From a marine group bacterium Sva0996 bin134 (lineage in GTDB: Bacteria > Actinomycetota > Acidimicrobiia > Acidimicrobiales > Bin134), in the NCBI GenBank assembly GCA_002239105.1, contig MPNQ01000036.1, positions 1 to 33,451 of the forward strand: a DNA stretch of 33,451 bases, written 5' to 3'. The translations under genes and the position numbers were made by a program. Below, piece by piece: positions 7,017-14,407 of the stretch. Each line of letters starts with the position of its first letter. Positions within the stretch are counted from its first letter, which is position 1. The notes under the pieces were generated by a model. It was not told where the DNA came from. It saw only the letters and a program-made list of their open reading frames with translations, and did no database searches.

Positions 7017-7576
7017 GCGACCCGCCAACTCGCCGGGCGCCACCGGGCTGGTACGCCGAACAGGGCAAGACGGGATATCGATATTGGGATGGCGAAACGT
7101 GGGCTGAGCCGATGGGCGATCCAGTTCGAATCCCGGGTGCAGGTACAGGCAATCGGGCTTCCCCGGGACATATGAGAGCGGGGCTGGCCTTCATGGGCGC
7201 CGCGGTGGCCATGCTGGTTGCCAGCCTGCTGCTTCCCTGGGCCGAGGCCGGTTCGAACAGTTGGGGAGTGGTTGACGGAGATCTGCCGTGGCTGGTGGGT
7301 CCGGGAGGAGTGGCTGATACCTGGCTGCTGGTTCTGGTGGTCGCCTCGATGGTTTGGGCACTCCTGGTGGCGACTTTGGCGGGGAACAGCCAGCAGATGT
7401 GGCTGACGGCGCTGATCGGGGGACTAGTCATCATGGGGTTCTGCGTCGCAGAGGGGCTGGCCCTCGATGACGATCTGGATCTGTCAGGCAGAGAAGTTGG
7501 CGTAGGCCTCTTTCTGGCTTATGGCGGAGGGGCGGCAGCTGCGATTGGCGGAATGCTGCTCAGATCTGCCAGATAA
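7013..7576 (+). CDS. DUF2510 membrane protein
   Basis: A 187-residue protein opening with the DUF2510 motif typical of actinobacteria: PPGWYAEQGKTGYRYWDGET around residues 10-29, a short tryptophan-rich module. A polar linker follows, then four hydrophobic segments (about 54-76, 100-121, 127-146 and 163-183), so the module probably sits in the cytoplasm and the rest in the membrane. The function of the family is unknown. It overlaps the SnoaL-like gene by ATGA and converges on the histidine kinase with a 10-bp gap. Confidence 0.75.
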   Translation: MSDPPTRRAPPGWYAEQGKTGYRYWDGETWAEPMGDPVRIPGAGTGNRASPGHMRAGLAFMGAAVAMLVASLLLPWAEAGSNSWGVVDGDLPWLVGPGGVADTWLLVLVVASMVWALLVATLAGNSQQMWLTALIGGLVIMGFCVAEGLALDDDLDLSGREVGVGLFLAYGGGAAAAIGGMLLRSAR

Positions 7577-7586
7577 GAATGACCGG

Positions 7587-9821
7587 CTAAACGTCGTCGC
7601 CCTCGTTGTCTAGGTCGTCGTTATCCTCGGTGAGGGCGGTACTGGATTGCTGTCGTGTCAGCGGTAGCTCCACCACCATCTCGGTGTATTCACCCGGCTC
7701 GGTTTCCACGGTGATGGTGCCGCCGTGCTCGCGGACGATGTCATTGGAAAGCGCCAAGCCCAGCCCGGTGCCTTCATTGGTGGGCTTGGTGGTGAAGAAC
7801 GGGTCGAAGATCTTTGCGGCCACGTCGGGGGGAATGCCACTGCCGTTGTCTCGCACGCTGAGAATGGCGCTCTCCTCGGTACGGCGGGTCTTCAACACCA
7901 CGGTGGGCACGTAGTCGCCGAGGGAGTCCGATTCCATGAGCTCCTTTTGCCTCTTGTTGGTGGCGTAGCCGGCATTGGCCACAAAGTTCAAAAACACCCG
8001 TCCCATGTCTTGGGGGACCACCTCGAGTTCTCCCATATTCGGGTCGAACTCCTCTTCAAGGGTGACTTGGAACTCGTTATCTTGGGCCCGGGCGCTGTGA
8101 TAGGCCAGCAGCGAGTGCTCGTGGATGAGGTCGTTGATGTTGGTCAACTGGGTCTCGCCCCCGCCTCGGCCCATCAACAGCATGTCCTGAACGATTCGAT
8201 TGGCCCGTTTGCCGTGGTTCTGGATGCGCTCGAGATTCTCGTTCAGATCCTTGTTGATGTCTTCAATCAGATCCTTTTGCTCATCGGTGAGATCTTCCTC
8301 GAATTCCTCGTAGATTTCGGCCATCTCTTCCAGCAGTTCAGCCGACGCCGCGGAGAAGTTGTTGATGAAATTGAGAGGGTTGCGGATCTCGTGGGCAACG
8401 CCGGCGGTGACCTCGCCCAGCGCGGCCAGCTTTTCCCGGGCGACAATCTGATCTTGCGCCTGGCTCAGCTCTGCCAGCACTTCTTGCAGCTCGTCGTTGC
8501 GCTCGCTCAGCTCCTGGGCAAGCTGCTCAACCAGATTAAGCCGCTGAATCTCCAGCGCGTGGCGGCGGAACACCTCCAAGGCCGACGCCATCTCGGCGAT
8601 CTCATCGCGACCGCTGACCTCCACTTCCTCGTCCAAGTCGCCTTTGGCCAGAGTCCGCATTCGACCCGACAGCCGCCCAATGCGGCGCAACAGGACACGG
8701 CCGACGAAGAGCCAACTGATCAACCCCGCACCTAAGACTCCGACGACGCTGATGATCACCAGCAGAATGCGAGCGGTGCTGATGGTTTGAGCCGAGTTCT
8801 CGGTAGCCTGGCGGGCCCCGACACGGGCTTCCTCCACGAGGGCGTGAACCTCGTCCAGCAGTTCAACGGCGATGGTCTGGTTCTGGGCCAGCAGCATGTT
8901 CTGGCGCTCGATGATTTGCAGGCGATCGACGGAGACTTGGAAGGCGCCTTGGTCGCCGGCGCCCAATTGGAGGAGCTGGTTGATCGCTGAATCCAGCCCT
9001 GGCGCGACTTCCGAGTCGTTTATCGCCGACAGGCTGATCTGGATGCGGTCGGCCACAGACTCGAAGCTCTCCTGAAGGGGCTCCACGAACGCAGCCGAGG
9101 ACGATATGAGGGCGCTTCCCATCAGCGCCGATGCCTGGGCCACATCGGCCTGTATCGCGTTGAGATGCCGATAGAGGAGCAACTCCTCGCCCGATGTGCG
9201 GATCATGGCATCGATCGGCTCGGAGACGAGATCGCGGTATCCAGTGACCTGGAAGAAGAGCTGGTTGTCAATGGCAGGGAGGACGATGCCGTTGGCCTCA
9301 TCCTGTAGAGCCGGGATCTCGCTTTGAAGCTCTTCGATCTCGCTCGTCAGGCTGTGGAATTGGGACATGTCGGAGCTGATTGTCGAGATGTTGGCCATCA
9401 GAGTTCGGGCCGACTCTCGGATGTTCTTGATGTGCAGGTCGCCGGGTATTTGCAGAGACAGAGAATCGAATCGAAATTGGAACTCCAGCTGGGCCGAGCT
9501 GACTTCGTTGGAAACGGCGGGAAACTGGTCGACTGTTGCAGTGGTGAGACGGGGGGCGGCGGCCACCAAGGCGTTGCTGAACTCAGCCAAACCGAACGCG
9601 CTGACCAACCGGGGCACGCTCTCCTCGCTCACCCGGTTCTGACTCCGGCCCACGTTGGTGAATGAGATCCAGCTCACGATGCTGGCCACGATGGTCAGCG
9701 CCACCGCGCCGAAGATTCCGGCATACAACTGGGTGGAGATCCGGCGGTGTACCGTGGGCCGCTGAGCGCCGCCCGTGTTGGCCATGGGTTCTGAACCCTG
9801 GAGCGTGTTTGACGCGGTCAC
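7587..9821 (-). CDS. Membrane sensor histidine kinase with HAMP domain
   Basis: A 744-residue transmembrane kinase, last gene of a five-gene signalling operon. In order: transmembrane helix about 33-54; a roughly 290-residue extracytoplasmic, largely helical sensor region; a second helix about 352-374; HAMP (about 371-423); coiled coil (425-465); dimerisation domain with H477 in VAHEIRNPLNF; an acidic helical insert (EEFEEDLTDEQKDLIEDINK); and the HATPase with N616, D658NGSGIP and GTGLGLA (684-690). The tail (TEDNDDLDNEGDDV) is strongly acidic. It has no receiver domain; the obvious target is the receiver of the PP2C phosphatase in the same operon. The GTG start overlaps the TGA of the binding-protein gene (GTGA), suggesting translational coupling and that the lipoprotein delivers the signal. 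An alternative start is ATG 9785. Confidence 0.9.
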   Translation of the reverse strand: MTASNTLQGSEPMANTGGAQRPTVHRRISTQLYAGIFGAVALTIVASIVSWISFTNVGRSQNRVSEESVPRLVSAFGLAEFSNALVAAAPRLTTATVDQFPAVSNEVSSAQLEFQFRFDSLSLQIPGDLHIKNIRESARTLMANISTISSDMSQFHSLTSEIEELQSEIPALQDEANGIVLPAIDNQLFFQVTGYRDLVSEPIDAMIRTSGEELLLYRHLNAIQADVAQASALMGSALISSSAAFVEPLQESFESVADRIQISLSAINDSEVAPGLDSAINQLLQLGAGDQGAFQVSVDRLQIIERQNMLLAQNQTIAVELLDEVHALVEEARVGARQATENSAQTISTARILLVIISVVGVLGAGLISWLFVGRVLLRRIGRLSGRMRTLAKGDLDEEVEVSGRDEIAEMASALEVFRRHALEIQRLNLVEQLAQELSERNDELQEVLAELSQAQDQIVAREKLAALGEVTAGVAHEIRNPLNFINNFSAASAELLEEMAEIYEEFEEDLTDEQKDLIEDINKDLNENLERIQNHGKRANRIVQDMLLMGRGGGETQLTNINDLIHEHSLLAYHSARAQDNEFQVTLEEEFDPNMGELEVVPQDMGRVFLNFVANAGYATNKRQKELMESDSLGDYVPTVVLKTRRTEESAILSVRDNGSGIPPDVAAKIFDPFFTTKPTNEGTGLGLALSNDIVREHGGTITVETEPGEYTEMVVELPLTRQQSSTALTEDNDDLDNEGDDV

Positions 9822-11107
9822 GGGCTGGTTTCTCCCATAGAAGCCGTTGGCCGGTAGCTTCCGTTGGCATCGATCACGGTCAAGAAGACGGCGTCCGATC
9901 CTTGGTTATCCACTTGCCGGTCAGCTTCTTCGCCGAAGTCCAAGCTGAATCCGTTGATGTCGAACAGGCCAGCGCCCAAGATGTTCTCCAAAAAGCAGTC
10001 GCGGGTGAGCTCGGCACCGCATGCCTCAAGCCCGGTGATGGCCATTCGGCCGGCGATGTAGCCCTCCAAAGACACAAATCCCGGTTCGGCTTGGGGGTCG
10101 TAGGCCGCCAATGCCTCGGTGTAAGAGGCCACCACCGGAATCGACTCGTCGCTGGGGAAGGGCACGACCTGGGTCACGTAAACGCCTTCACCGCCCGCGC
10201 CCAGCTCATCGGCCAGCGCGTTGCTGCCCACAAAGGAGACGGTCATGAAAATAGGGTCGAAGCCAATGTGCCGGGCCCAGGAGATGAGGGCGGCCACCGG
10301 CTGATAGGCACCGATGATGATTACCGCCTCGGGGTTGCCCAGCCGCAGATCCAAGAGCCCCGACTTCACTGCGGTGGTGTTGCGGGGGTACACACCCGTG
10401 GCCACGAGCTCCATCCCCCGGCGTTCCATTGCGGCCAAAGCCCCGTTATATCCGGCCCTCCCGAAGGAGTCGTCTTGGAACATCACCGCGATGCGAGTGA
10501 TGCCCAAATCGGTGGTCAACCGCTCGACCATTTCCTCTGTTTCCTGGGCGTAGGAGGACCGAAGGTTGACAATGTTGTCCCAGTCATCGTCTCGGAGAAA
10601 GCCAGCTCCAGTGAACGGAGCGACATAGGGAATGCCCGCTTCGGCTGCTACAGGGGTGGCCGAGCGCGATGTCGGTGTCCCCACTGCGCCGATCAGCGAG
10701 AACACCTGCTCGTCGTTGATCAGAGCCTGGGTGTTGGTGATGGCAGCCTCGGGCTCGTAAGCGTCGTCTCGAGTTCTCAGTTCCAATATGCGTCCGTGTA
10801 CGCCACCGTTTCGGTTGGCCTCTTCGAACGCCGCCATGATTCCCAAGTTCATGTTGATGCCCAGCTGTTGGGCGGGGCCGCTGAAGGCCGCTGATTGTCC
10901 GAAGACCACTCGGTCGTCGAAGACCCCTGGAACCCCACCGCTCTGGCTAGGAGCTTGAGTGGCTTCGGTGGTCGGCACAGGGGTGGCTTCAGGAGGTACG
11001 GGGTCGGCACCATTGGATCCGCACCCCGAAAGCACGACGGCAACAGCGGCGATTGCCAGGGCAGCTAGCCGCGCTCTAGGCAGGTTTCTTTGGGCCGAAT
11101 GCCTCAC
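9818..11107 (-). CDS. Branched-chain amino-acid-type substrate-binding lipoprotein
   Basis: A 429-residue periplasmic-binding-protein-fold (Peripla_BP_6, LivJ-like) lipoprotein. It has a signal peptide with lipobox LSGC (C29), then a proline/threonine-rich tether. The two lobes carry typical sequences: DRVVFGQSAAFSGPAQQLG, GGVHGRILELRTRDDAYEPE, FSLIGAVGTPTS and IPYVAPFTGAGFLRD. No permease or ATPase genes are nearby. Instead it sits between an RsbW-like gene (GTGA overlap, 11104-11107) and a sensor kinase (GTGA overlap, 9818-9821). I infer that it is a sensory subunit that presents a ligand to the kinase, not a transport component. Ligand unknown; amides, amino acids, aromatic acids and others are all known for this fold. 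Confidence 0.85.
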   Translation of the reverse strand: MRHSAQRNLPRARLAALAIAAVAVVLSGCGSNGADPVPPEATPVPTTEATQAPSQSGGVPGVFDDRVVFGQSAAFSGPAQQLGINMNLGIMAAFEEANRNGGVHGRILELRTRDDAYEPEAAITNTQALINDEQVFSLIGAVGTPTSRSATPVAAEAGIPYVAPFTGAGFLRDDDWDNIVNLRSSYAQETEEMVERLTTDLGITRIAVMFQDDSFGRAGYNGALAAMERRGMELVATGVYPRNTTAVKSGLLDLRLGNPEAVIIIGAYQPVAALISWARHIGFDPIFMTVSFVGSNALADELGAGGEGVYVTQVVPFPSDESIPVVASYTEALAAYDPQAEPGFVSLEGYIAGRMAITGLEACGAELTRDCFLENILGAGLFDINGFSLDFGEEADRQVDNQGSDAVFLTVIDANGSYRPTASMGETSP

Positions 11108-11535
11108 GACTCGGGGTGTACGACGAGCTTGAGGTGGTTGCGGTCGTTTTCCCGGCGGTATTCCAGCTCCTCGCCCATGGTCCGCACCAGATAGACCCCC
11201 AACCCTCCAATGGGCCGCTCGGCCAAGGGAAGAGTGACATCGGGCTCGGGGGCGTCGGTGAGCGGGTTGAAGGGCGATCCGTCATCTGTGAGGCGGATGG
11301 TAAGCGCATGGTCTTTGGACTCCAGCTCAAGATTGATCTCCGTGAGACCGCTGGTGTCGCCGTGGGTAAAAGTGTTGAGCACCAACTCTTCCAGAATCAG
11401 GTTGGCCCGCATGGTCAGCGTTATCGGCCAGTCGCCTTTCTCTGCCATCTCATTGAGAATGTCCTCGATCAACGGCAAGACATCGGAGGGGTGTCCTTGT
11501 TCCGGTGGGTGAGATAAGTGCAGGGATCGTTGCAT
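11104..11535 (-). CDS. RsbW-like anti-sigma factor / serine kinase
   Basis: A 143-residue GHKL ATPase of the RsbW/SpoIIAB type. These proteins hold a sigma factor inactive and phosphorylate a STAS antagonist. Visible: the N box ILEELVLNTFTHGD (E49/E50, N54), the G1 box TDDGSPFNP (D84/D85) and the G2 box IGGLGVYLVRTMGEELEY. These short proteins lack the histidine-kinase dimerisation domain, which separates it from the operon's histidine kinase. Start ATG 11535, with GAGGA 9 nt upstream. It lies 57 nt after the phosphatase gene and overlaps the lipoprotein start. Its binding partners are probably the STAS protein at 12749 and a sigma factor encoded elsewhere. Confidence 0.88.
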   Translation of the reverse strand: MQRSLHLSHPPEQGHPSDVLPLIEDILNEMAEKGDWPITLTMRANLILEELVLNTFTHGDTSGLTEINLELESKDHALTIRLTDDGSPFNPLTDAPEPDVTLPLAERPIGGLGVYLVRTMGEELEYRRENDRNHLKLVVHPES

Positions 11536-11592
11536 GTCACCAGTTCCTCATGTCGGGCAGGGGAGGCAGCGACCGGTCGAGGATGGCGAACA

Positions 11593-12744
11593 TCAGGGGC
11601 GTCGAAGTGTCAGGCAGGTGATGTCGTCGGATTGAGGGGCATTGCCGGCGAAATCCCGCACATGCTCGAATATTGCCTCGTTGGCGGCCAGAGCGCTGTC
11701 GGGCGAGTTGCCGGCGAACACGTCTGCCAACCGTGTCATCCCGAACTGCTCGTTGTCGGCGTTCATGGCCTCAGTCACTCCATCGGTGAACAAAACGACG
11801 GTGTCGCCTGGGGCCAATGTGACCGTCTCCTGGGTGTAGGCGATGTCGGGGGCGATTCCCAGCGCCACGCCCTTGGTCAGCGGCAGCTCGGTAACCGTGC
11901 CATCTGCGCTTACCAGCATCGGTGGGTCGTGGCCCGCGATGGAGTAGGTGAGCGAGCCGCTGTCGGGGTTGAACAGGGCGTAGATAAGGGTGACGAACAT
12001 GAACGTCGGGTTGTCCTGGTGGAGCTGGTTGTTGACTTCCTCCAGAACCCTTTCTGGGTCTCGGACGCCGATGGCCGCTCCCTTCAGGGCAGTGCGGCTG
12101 GACATCATGAACATCGACGCGGGGATGCCCTTGTCGGATACGTCGGCCACGACTAGGCCGACCTGTTCGTCGAGCTTGAAGAAGTCGTAGAAGTCTCCCC
12201 CCACGTTGCGGGCGGGCTCCATGTTTGCCGAAACCTCGTAGGAATCGGTGACCGGCGGGTTCTTGGGCAAGATGGACTGCTGGAGCTGGCTGGCGATGCT
12301 CAACTCGTTCTGGAGGGCCACGAGCTGGTCTCGGGAAGACAGCGCCTCGCGCCACTCGGCCAGATGCTCCAGGGTGCGGGTGATGGTGATCTTGAGGTCG
12401 TCGAAGTCGATGGGCTTGGTGACGAAGTCGAACGCCCCCCGGTTCATGGCGGTGCGGATGTTGTCCATGTCGCCGTAGGCGGAGATGATCACGGCACGGA
12501 GGTTGGGATCCACCCCGGGGAGCTGCTGGAGAAGGGTGAGCCCGTCCATCTTGGGCATGTTGATGTCGGACAGGACCATGTCGATGGTTGGATCGGCGTT
12601 GAGCTTCTCCAGGGCCTCCACTCCGTCCCGGGCGAAGACGAACTCATACTCGCTCGACCGGATCTGGCGGCGCATCCGCTGCAAGATCAGAGGCTCAAGA
12701 TCCGGCTCGTCGTCGACGACCAGGATCCTGTAGGGCTGGGTCAA
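11593..12744 (-). CDS. Response regulator with PP2C (SpoIIE/RsbU) phosphatase
   Basis: A 383-residue two-domain protein. An N-terminal receiver (YRILVVDDEPD; acidic pocket D11/D12; phospho-acceptor D60 in LSDINMPKMDG; K110) is joined by a coiled coil (about 122-160, ending LQQSILPKNPP) to a PP2C/SpoIIE phosphatase. The metal-binding aspartates lie in GGDFYDFF (D184), VADVSDKG (D201), LFTDGVTEA (D321) and SDDITCL (D373/D374). Such proteins dephosphorylate a STAS anti-anti-sigma factor when the receiver is phosphorylated. The start is TTG 12744 with AGGGG 8 nt before it, 4 nt after the STAS stop. It links the histidine kinase to the partner switch. Confidence 0.92.
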   Translation of the reverse strand: MTQPYRILVVDDEPDLEPLILQRMRRQIRSSEYEFVFARDGVEALEKLNADPTIDMVLSDINMPKMDGLTLLQQLPGVDPNLRAVIISAYGDMDNIRTAMNRGAFDFVTKPIDFDDLKITITRTLEHLAEWREALSSRDQLVALQNELSIASQLQQSILPKNPPVTDSYEVSANMEPARNVGGDFYDFFKLDEQVGLVVADVSDKGIPASMFMMSSRTALKGAAIGVRDPERVLEEVNNQLHQDNPTFMFVTLIYALFNPDSGSLTYSIAGHDPPMLVSADGTVTELPLTKGVALGIAPDIAYTQETVTLAPGDTVVLFTDGVTEAMNADNEQFGMTRLADVFAGNSPDSALAANEAIFEHVRDFAGNAPQSDDITCLTLRRP

Positions 12745-12748
12745 GGGA

Positions 12749-13078
12749 TTACCCCTGTTTGGCGTCTTCTACCGATGGAAAGACATTGATGATCTGATCG
12801 AAGCCGCTGATGCGGAACACATCCCCCACCGCTTCAGTCAAAGAGCAGATGCTGAACGACTTGTCCTGCTTGTCTAGGTTCTGGGCCGCCATGAGCAGGA
12901 CGCGCAGCCCGGCGCTGCTGATGTACTCAAGACCGCCGAGGTCCAGGATGATCTTCTGGTCGCCGGGCTCGAACATCCCTTGCAGAGACTCGAGGAAGTC
13001 GGAGGCGTTGGATCCGTCGACCCGGCCAGATGCATTTACGACCAGGCTGTCGCCGGAGCGGTCGTGACTGAATTCCAT
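12749..13078 (-). CDS. STAS-domain anti-anti-sigma factor
   Basis: A 109-residue single STAS domain (SpoIIAA/RsbV family) and first gene of the operon. The fold is readable as SLVVNASGRVDGSNASDFLE, QKIILDLGGLEYISSAGLRV, the helix LLMAAQNLDK, then SFSICSLTEAVGDVFRISG. The phosphorylation site is one of the serines S54/S55 in ISSAGLR. When dephosphorylated by the downstream PP2C protein, such a factor binds the RsbW-like kinase and frees the sigma factor. Start ATG 13078, with GAGG 8 nt upstream. The 141-bp gap to the ltp2 stop is the likely promoter region. Confidence 0.9.
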   Translation of the reverse strand: MEFSHDRSGDSLVVNASGRVDGSNASDFLESLQGMFEPGDQKIILDLGGLEYISSAGLRVLLMAAQNLDKQDKSFSICSLTEAVGDVFRISGFDQIINVFPSVEDAKQG

Positions 13079-13129
13079 GTTGTGGGCCTCTCTTGTTGGG
13101 TCCTGTCCTGGATCATTTTGTCAGCCGGA

Positions 13130-13135
13130 ATGATA
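13130..13135 (-). promoter_or_regulatory. Possible -10 box for the STAS operon
   Basis: The minus strand reads TGTGTATCAT, an extended -10 (TGTG plus TATCAT), 51 nt before the STAS start. That leaves a leader that carries the GAGG ribosome binding site. The sequence about 17 bp upstream is a poor -35 (GTCCCT), so this is a weak call. Confidence 0.3.
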
Positions 13136-13219
13136 CACAAGCCAATGGACTCAGGGACAGGGAAGTGACAATTCCAAGTGAGATTGCTCGCGTTACGTAG
13201 AAAATGCCGGAGATGCGGG

Positions 13220-14398
13220 TCAACTGGGCTGGGAAAGGATGAGTGCGCTCGTAGGGACAGCGGTGCCCGCGGTGGCCAGCACGTTCTCAACGTTGTCGAT
13301 CTGGTTCACCGAAGTTCCTCGAATTTGTCGCACGCCCTCGGCGATGCCGTTGAGGCCGTGGATGTAGGCCTCTCCGAGCTGGCCTCCGTTGGTGTTGATG
13401 GGCAGGCGGCCGTCCCTTTCGAGGTGGCCGTCGCGGATGAAGTCCTTGGCCTCGCCTCGGTCGCAGAACCCGAACTCCTCTAGCTGGGGGAGCACCAGCG
13501 GGGTGAAGTGGTCGTAGATGATGGCGGTTTGGATGTCTTCGGCCGACAGGCCGCTCGACTGGTAGAGCTGGCGGGCGCACAATCCCATTTCGGGGATGCC
13601 GGTGATGTTGTCCCGGTAGTAGCTCCTCATCATGTGCTGGTCTTCGGCTACCCCTTGGGCGGCCGAGGCGATGACCGCCGGTGTCTGCTTCAGGTCTTTG
13701 GCCCGCTCGGCGGTGGTCACCAGCAGAGCCTGAGCGCCGTCAGTCTCCTGGCAGCAGTCCAGCAGCCGCAGGGGCTCGACGATCCAGCGGCTGTTCTGAT
13801 GGTCTTCCAGGGTGATGGGCCGCTGGAAGAAGTGGGCGTAGGGGTTGGTGGCCGCGAAGGCCCGGTCGACCACCGACACCCGGCCGAAGTCCTCGGTGGT
13901 GGCCCCGTACTCGTGCATATACCGGGTGGCGAACATGGCCACCCATGAGGCCGGCGTCACCAACCCAAACGGCGAACTCCACGAGAAGCTGACCTCGGAT
14001 GCCTCGGCGCCGGCGGGCCGGTCTTGCACCCCGGCCCCGAAGCGGTGCCAGGAGCGCTCGTTGAAGGCGCGGTAGCACAGCACGTAGTCGGCGGCGCCGG
14101 AGTACACGGCTTGGCAGGCCACCGCGACCACGCCACACGCCGCGCCTCCGCCGTGGTGGACCATGGAGAAGTGGGTCAGCTCTTCGATGCCCAGGTTTCG
14201 AGCCACCTCGATCTCCGGGTTCTGCTCGGCCGAGTAGGTCACCATGCCGTTGACCTTCTCAGGCGGAAGGCCGGCGTCCTCACAGGCGGCCAGGCAGGCT
14301 TCCACCGCCTGGTCCATGGGTGTGCGGCCCGAGTCTTTGGTGAACGGGGTGGCGCCGATGCCGGCGATGGCTGAGTGATAGGCGTAGTTCAGGGTCAT
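13220..14398 (-). CDS. ltp2: Steroid side-chain retro-aldolase (thiolase-like)
   Basis: A 392-residue thiolase-fold protein of the Ltp2 group. In cholesterol degradation Ltp2 cleaves the hydrated C22 side-chain CoA intermediate to a 17-keto steroid plus propionyl-CoA. Evidence: N-terminal AYHSAIAGIGATPFTKDSGR; no active thiolase cysteine loop but HHGGGAACGVVAVACQAV; IIYDHFTP (Y295); NTNGGQLGEAYIHGLNG (Y345). The two tyrosines sit close to those described as catalytic in Ltp2. Directly upstream is the ChsH2-ChsH1-like fusion, the known partner: the aldolase works in complex with the DUF35 domain of ChsH2. Its ribosome binding site (TAGGAG) includes that gene's stop codon. A SCP-x-like thiolase for another acyl-CoA is the alternative. 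Confidence 0.82.
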   Translation of the reverse strand: MTLNYAYHSAIAGIGATPFTKDSGRTPMDQAVEACLAACEDAGLPPEKVNGMVTYSAEQNPEIEVARNLGIEELTHFSMVHHGGGAACGVVAVACQAVYSGAADYVLCYRAFNERSWHRFGAGVQDRPAGAEASEVSFSWSSPFGLVTPASWVAMFATRYMHEYGATTEDFGRVSVVDRAFAATNPYAHFFQRPITLEDHQNSRWIVEPLRLLDCCQETDGAQALLVTTAERAKDLKQTPAVIASAAQGVAEDQHMMRSYYRDNITGIPEMGLCARQLYQSSGLSAEDIQTAIIYDHFTPLVLPQLEEFGFCDRGEAKDFIRDGHLERDGRLPINTNGGQLGEAYIHGLNGIAEGVRQIRGTSVNQIDNVENVLATAGTAVPTSALILSQPS

Positions 14399-14407
14399 GG
14401 TGCTCTC

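Noticed and set aside
9818..11107. ABC transporter operon
   Set aside because: Only the binding protein is present. Neighbouring genes are signalling proteins and no permease or ATPase gene is in the window.
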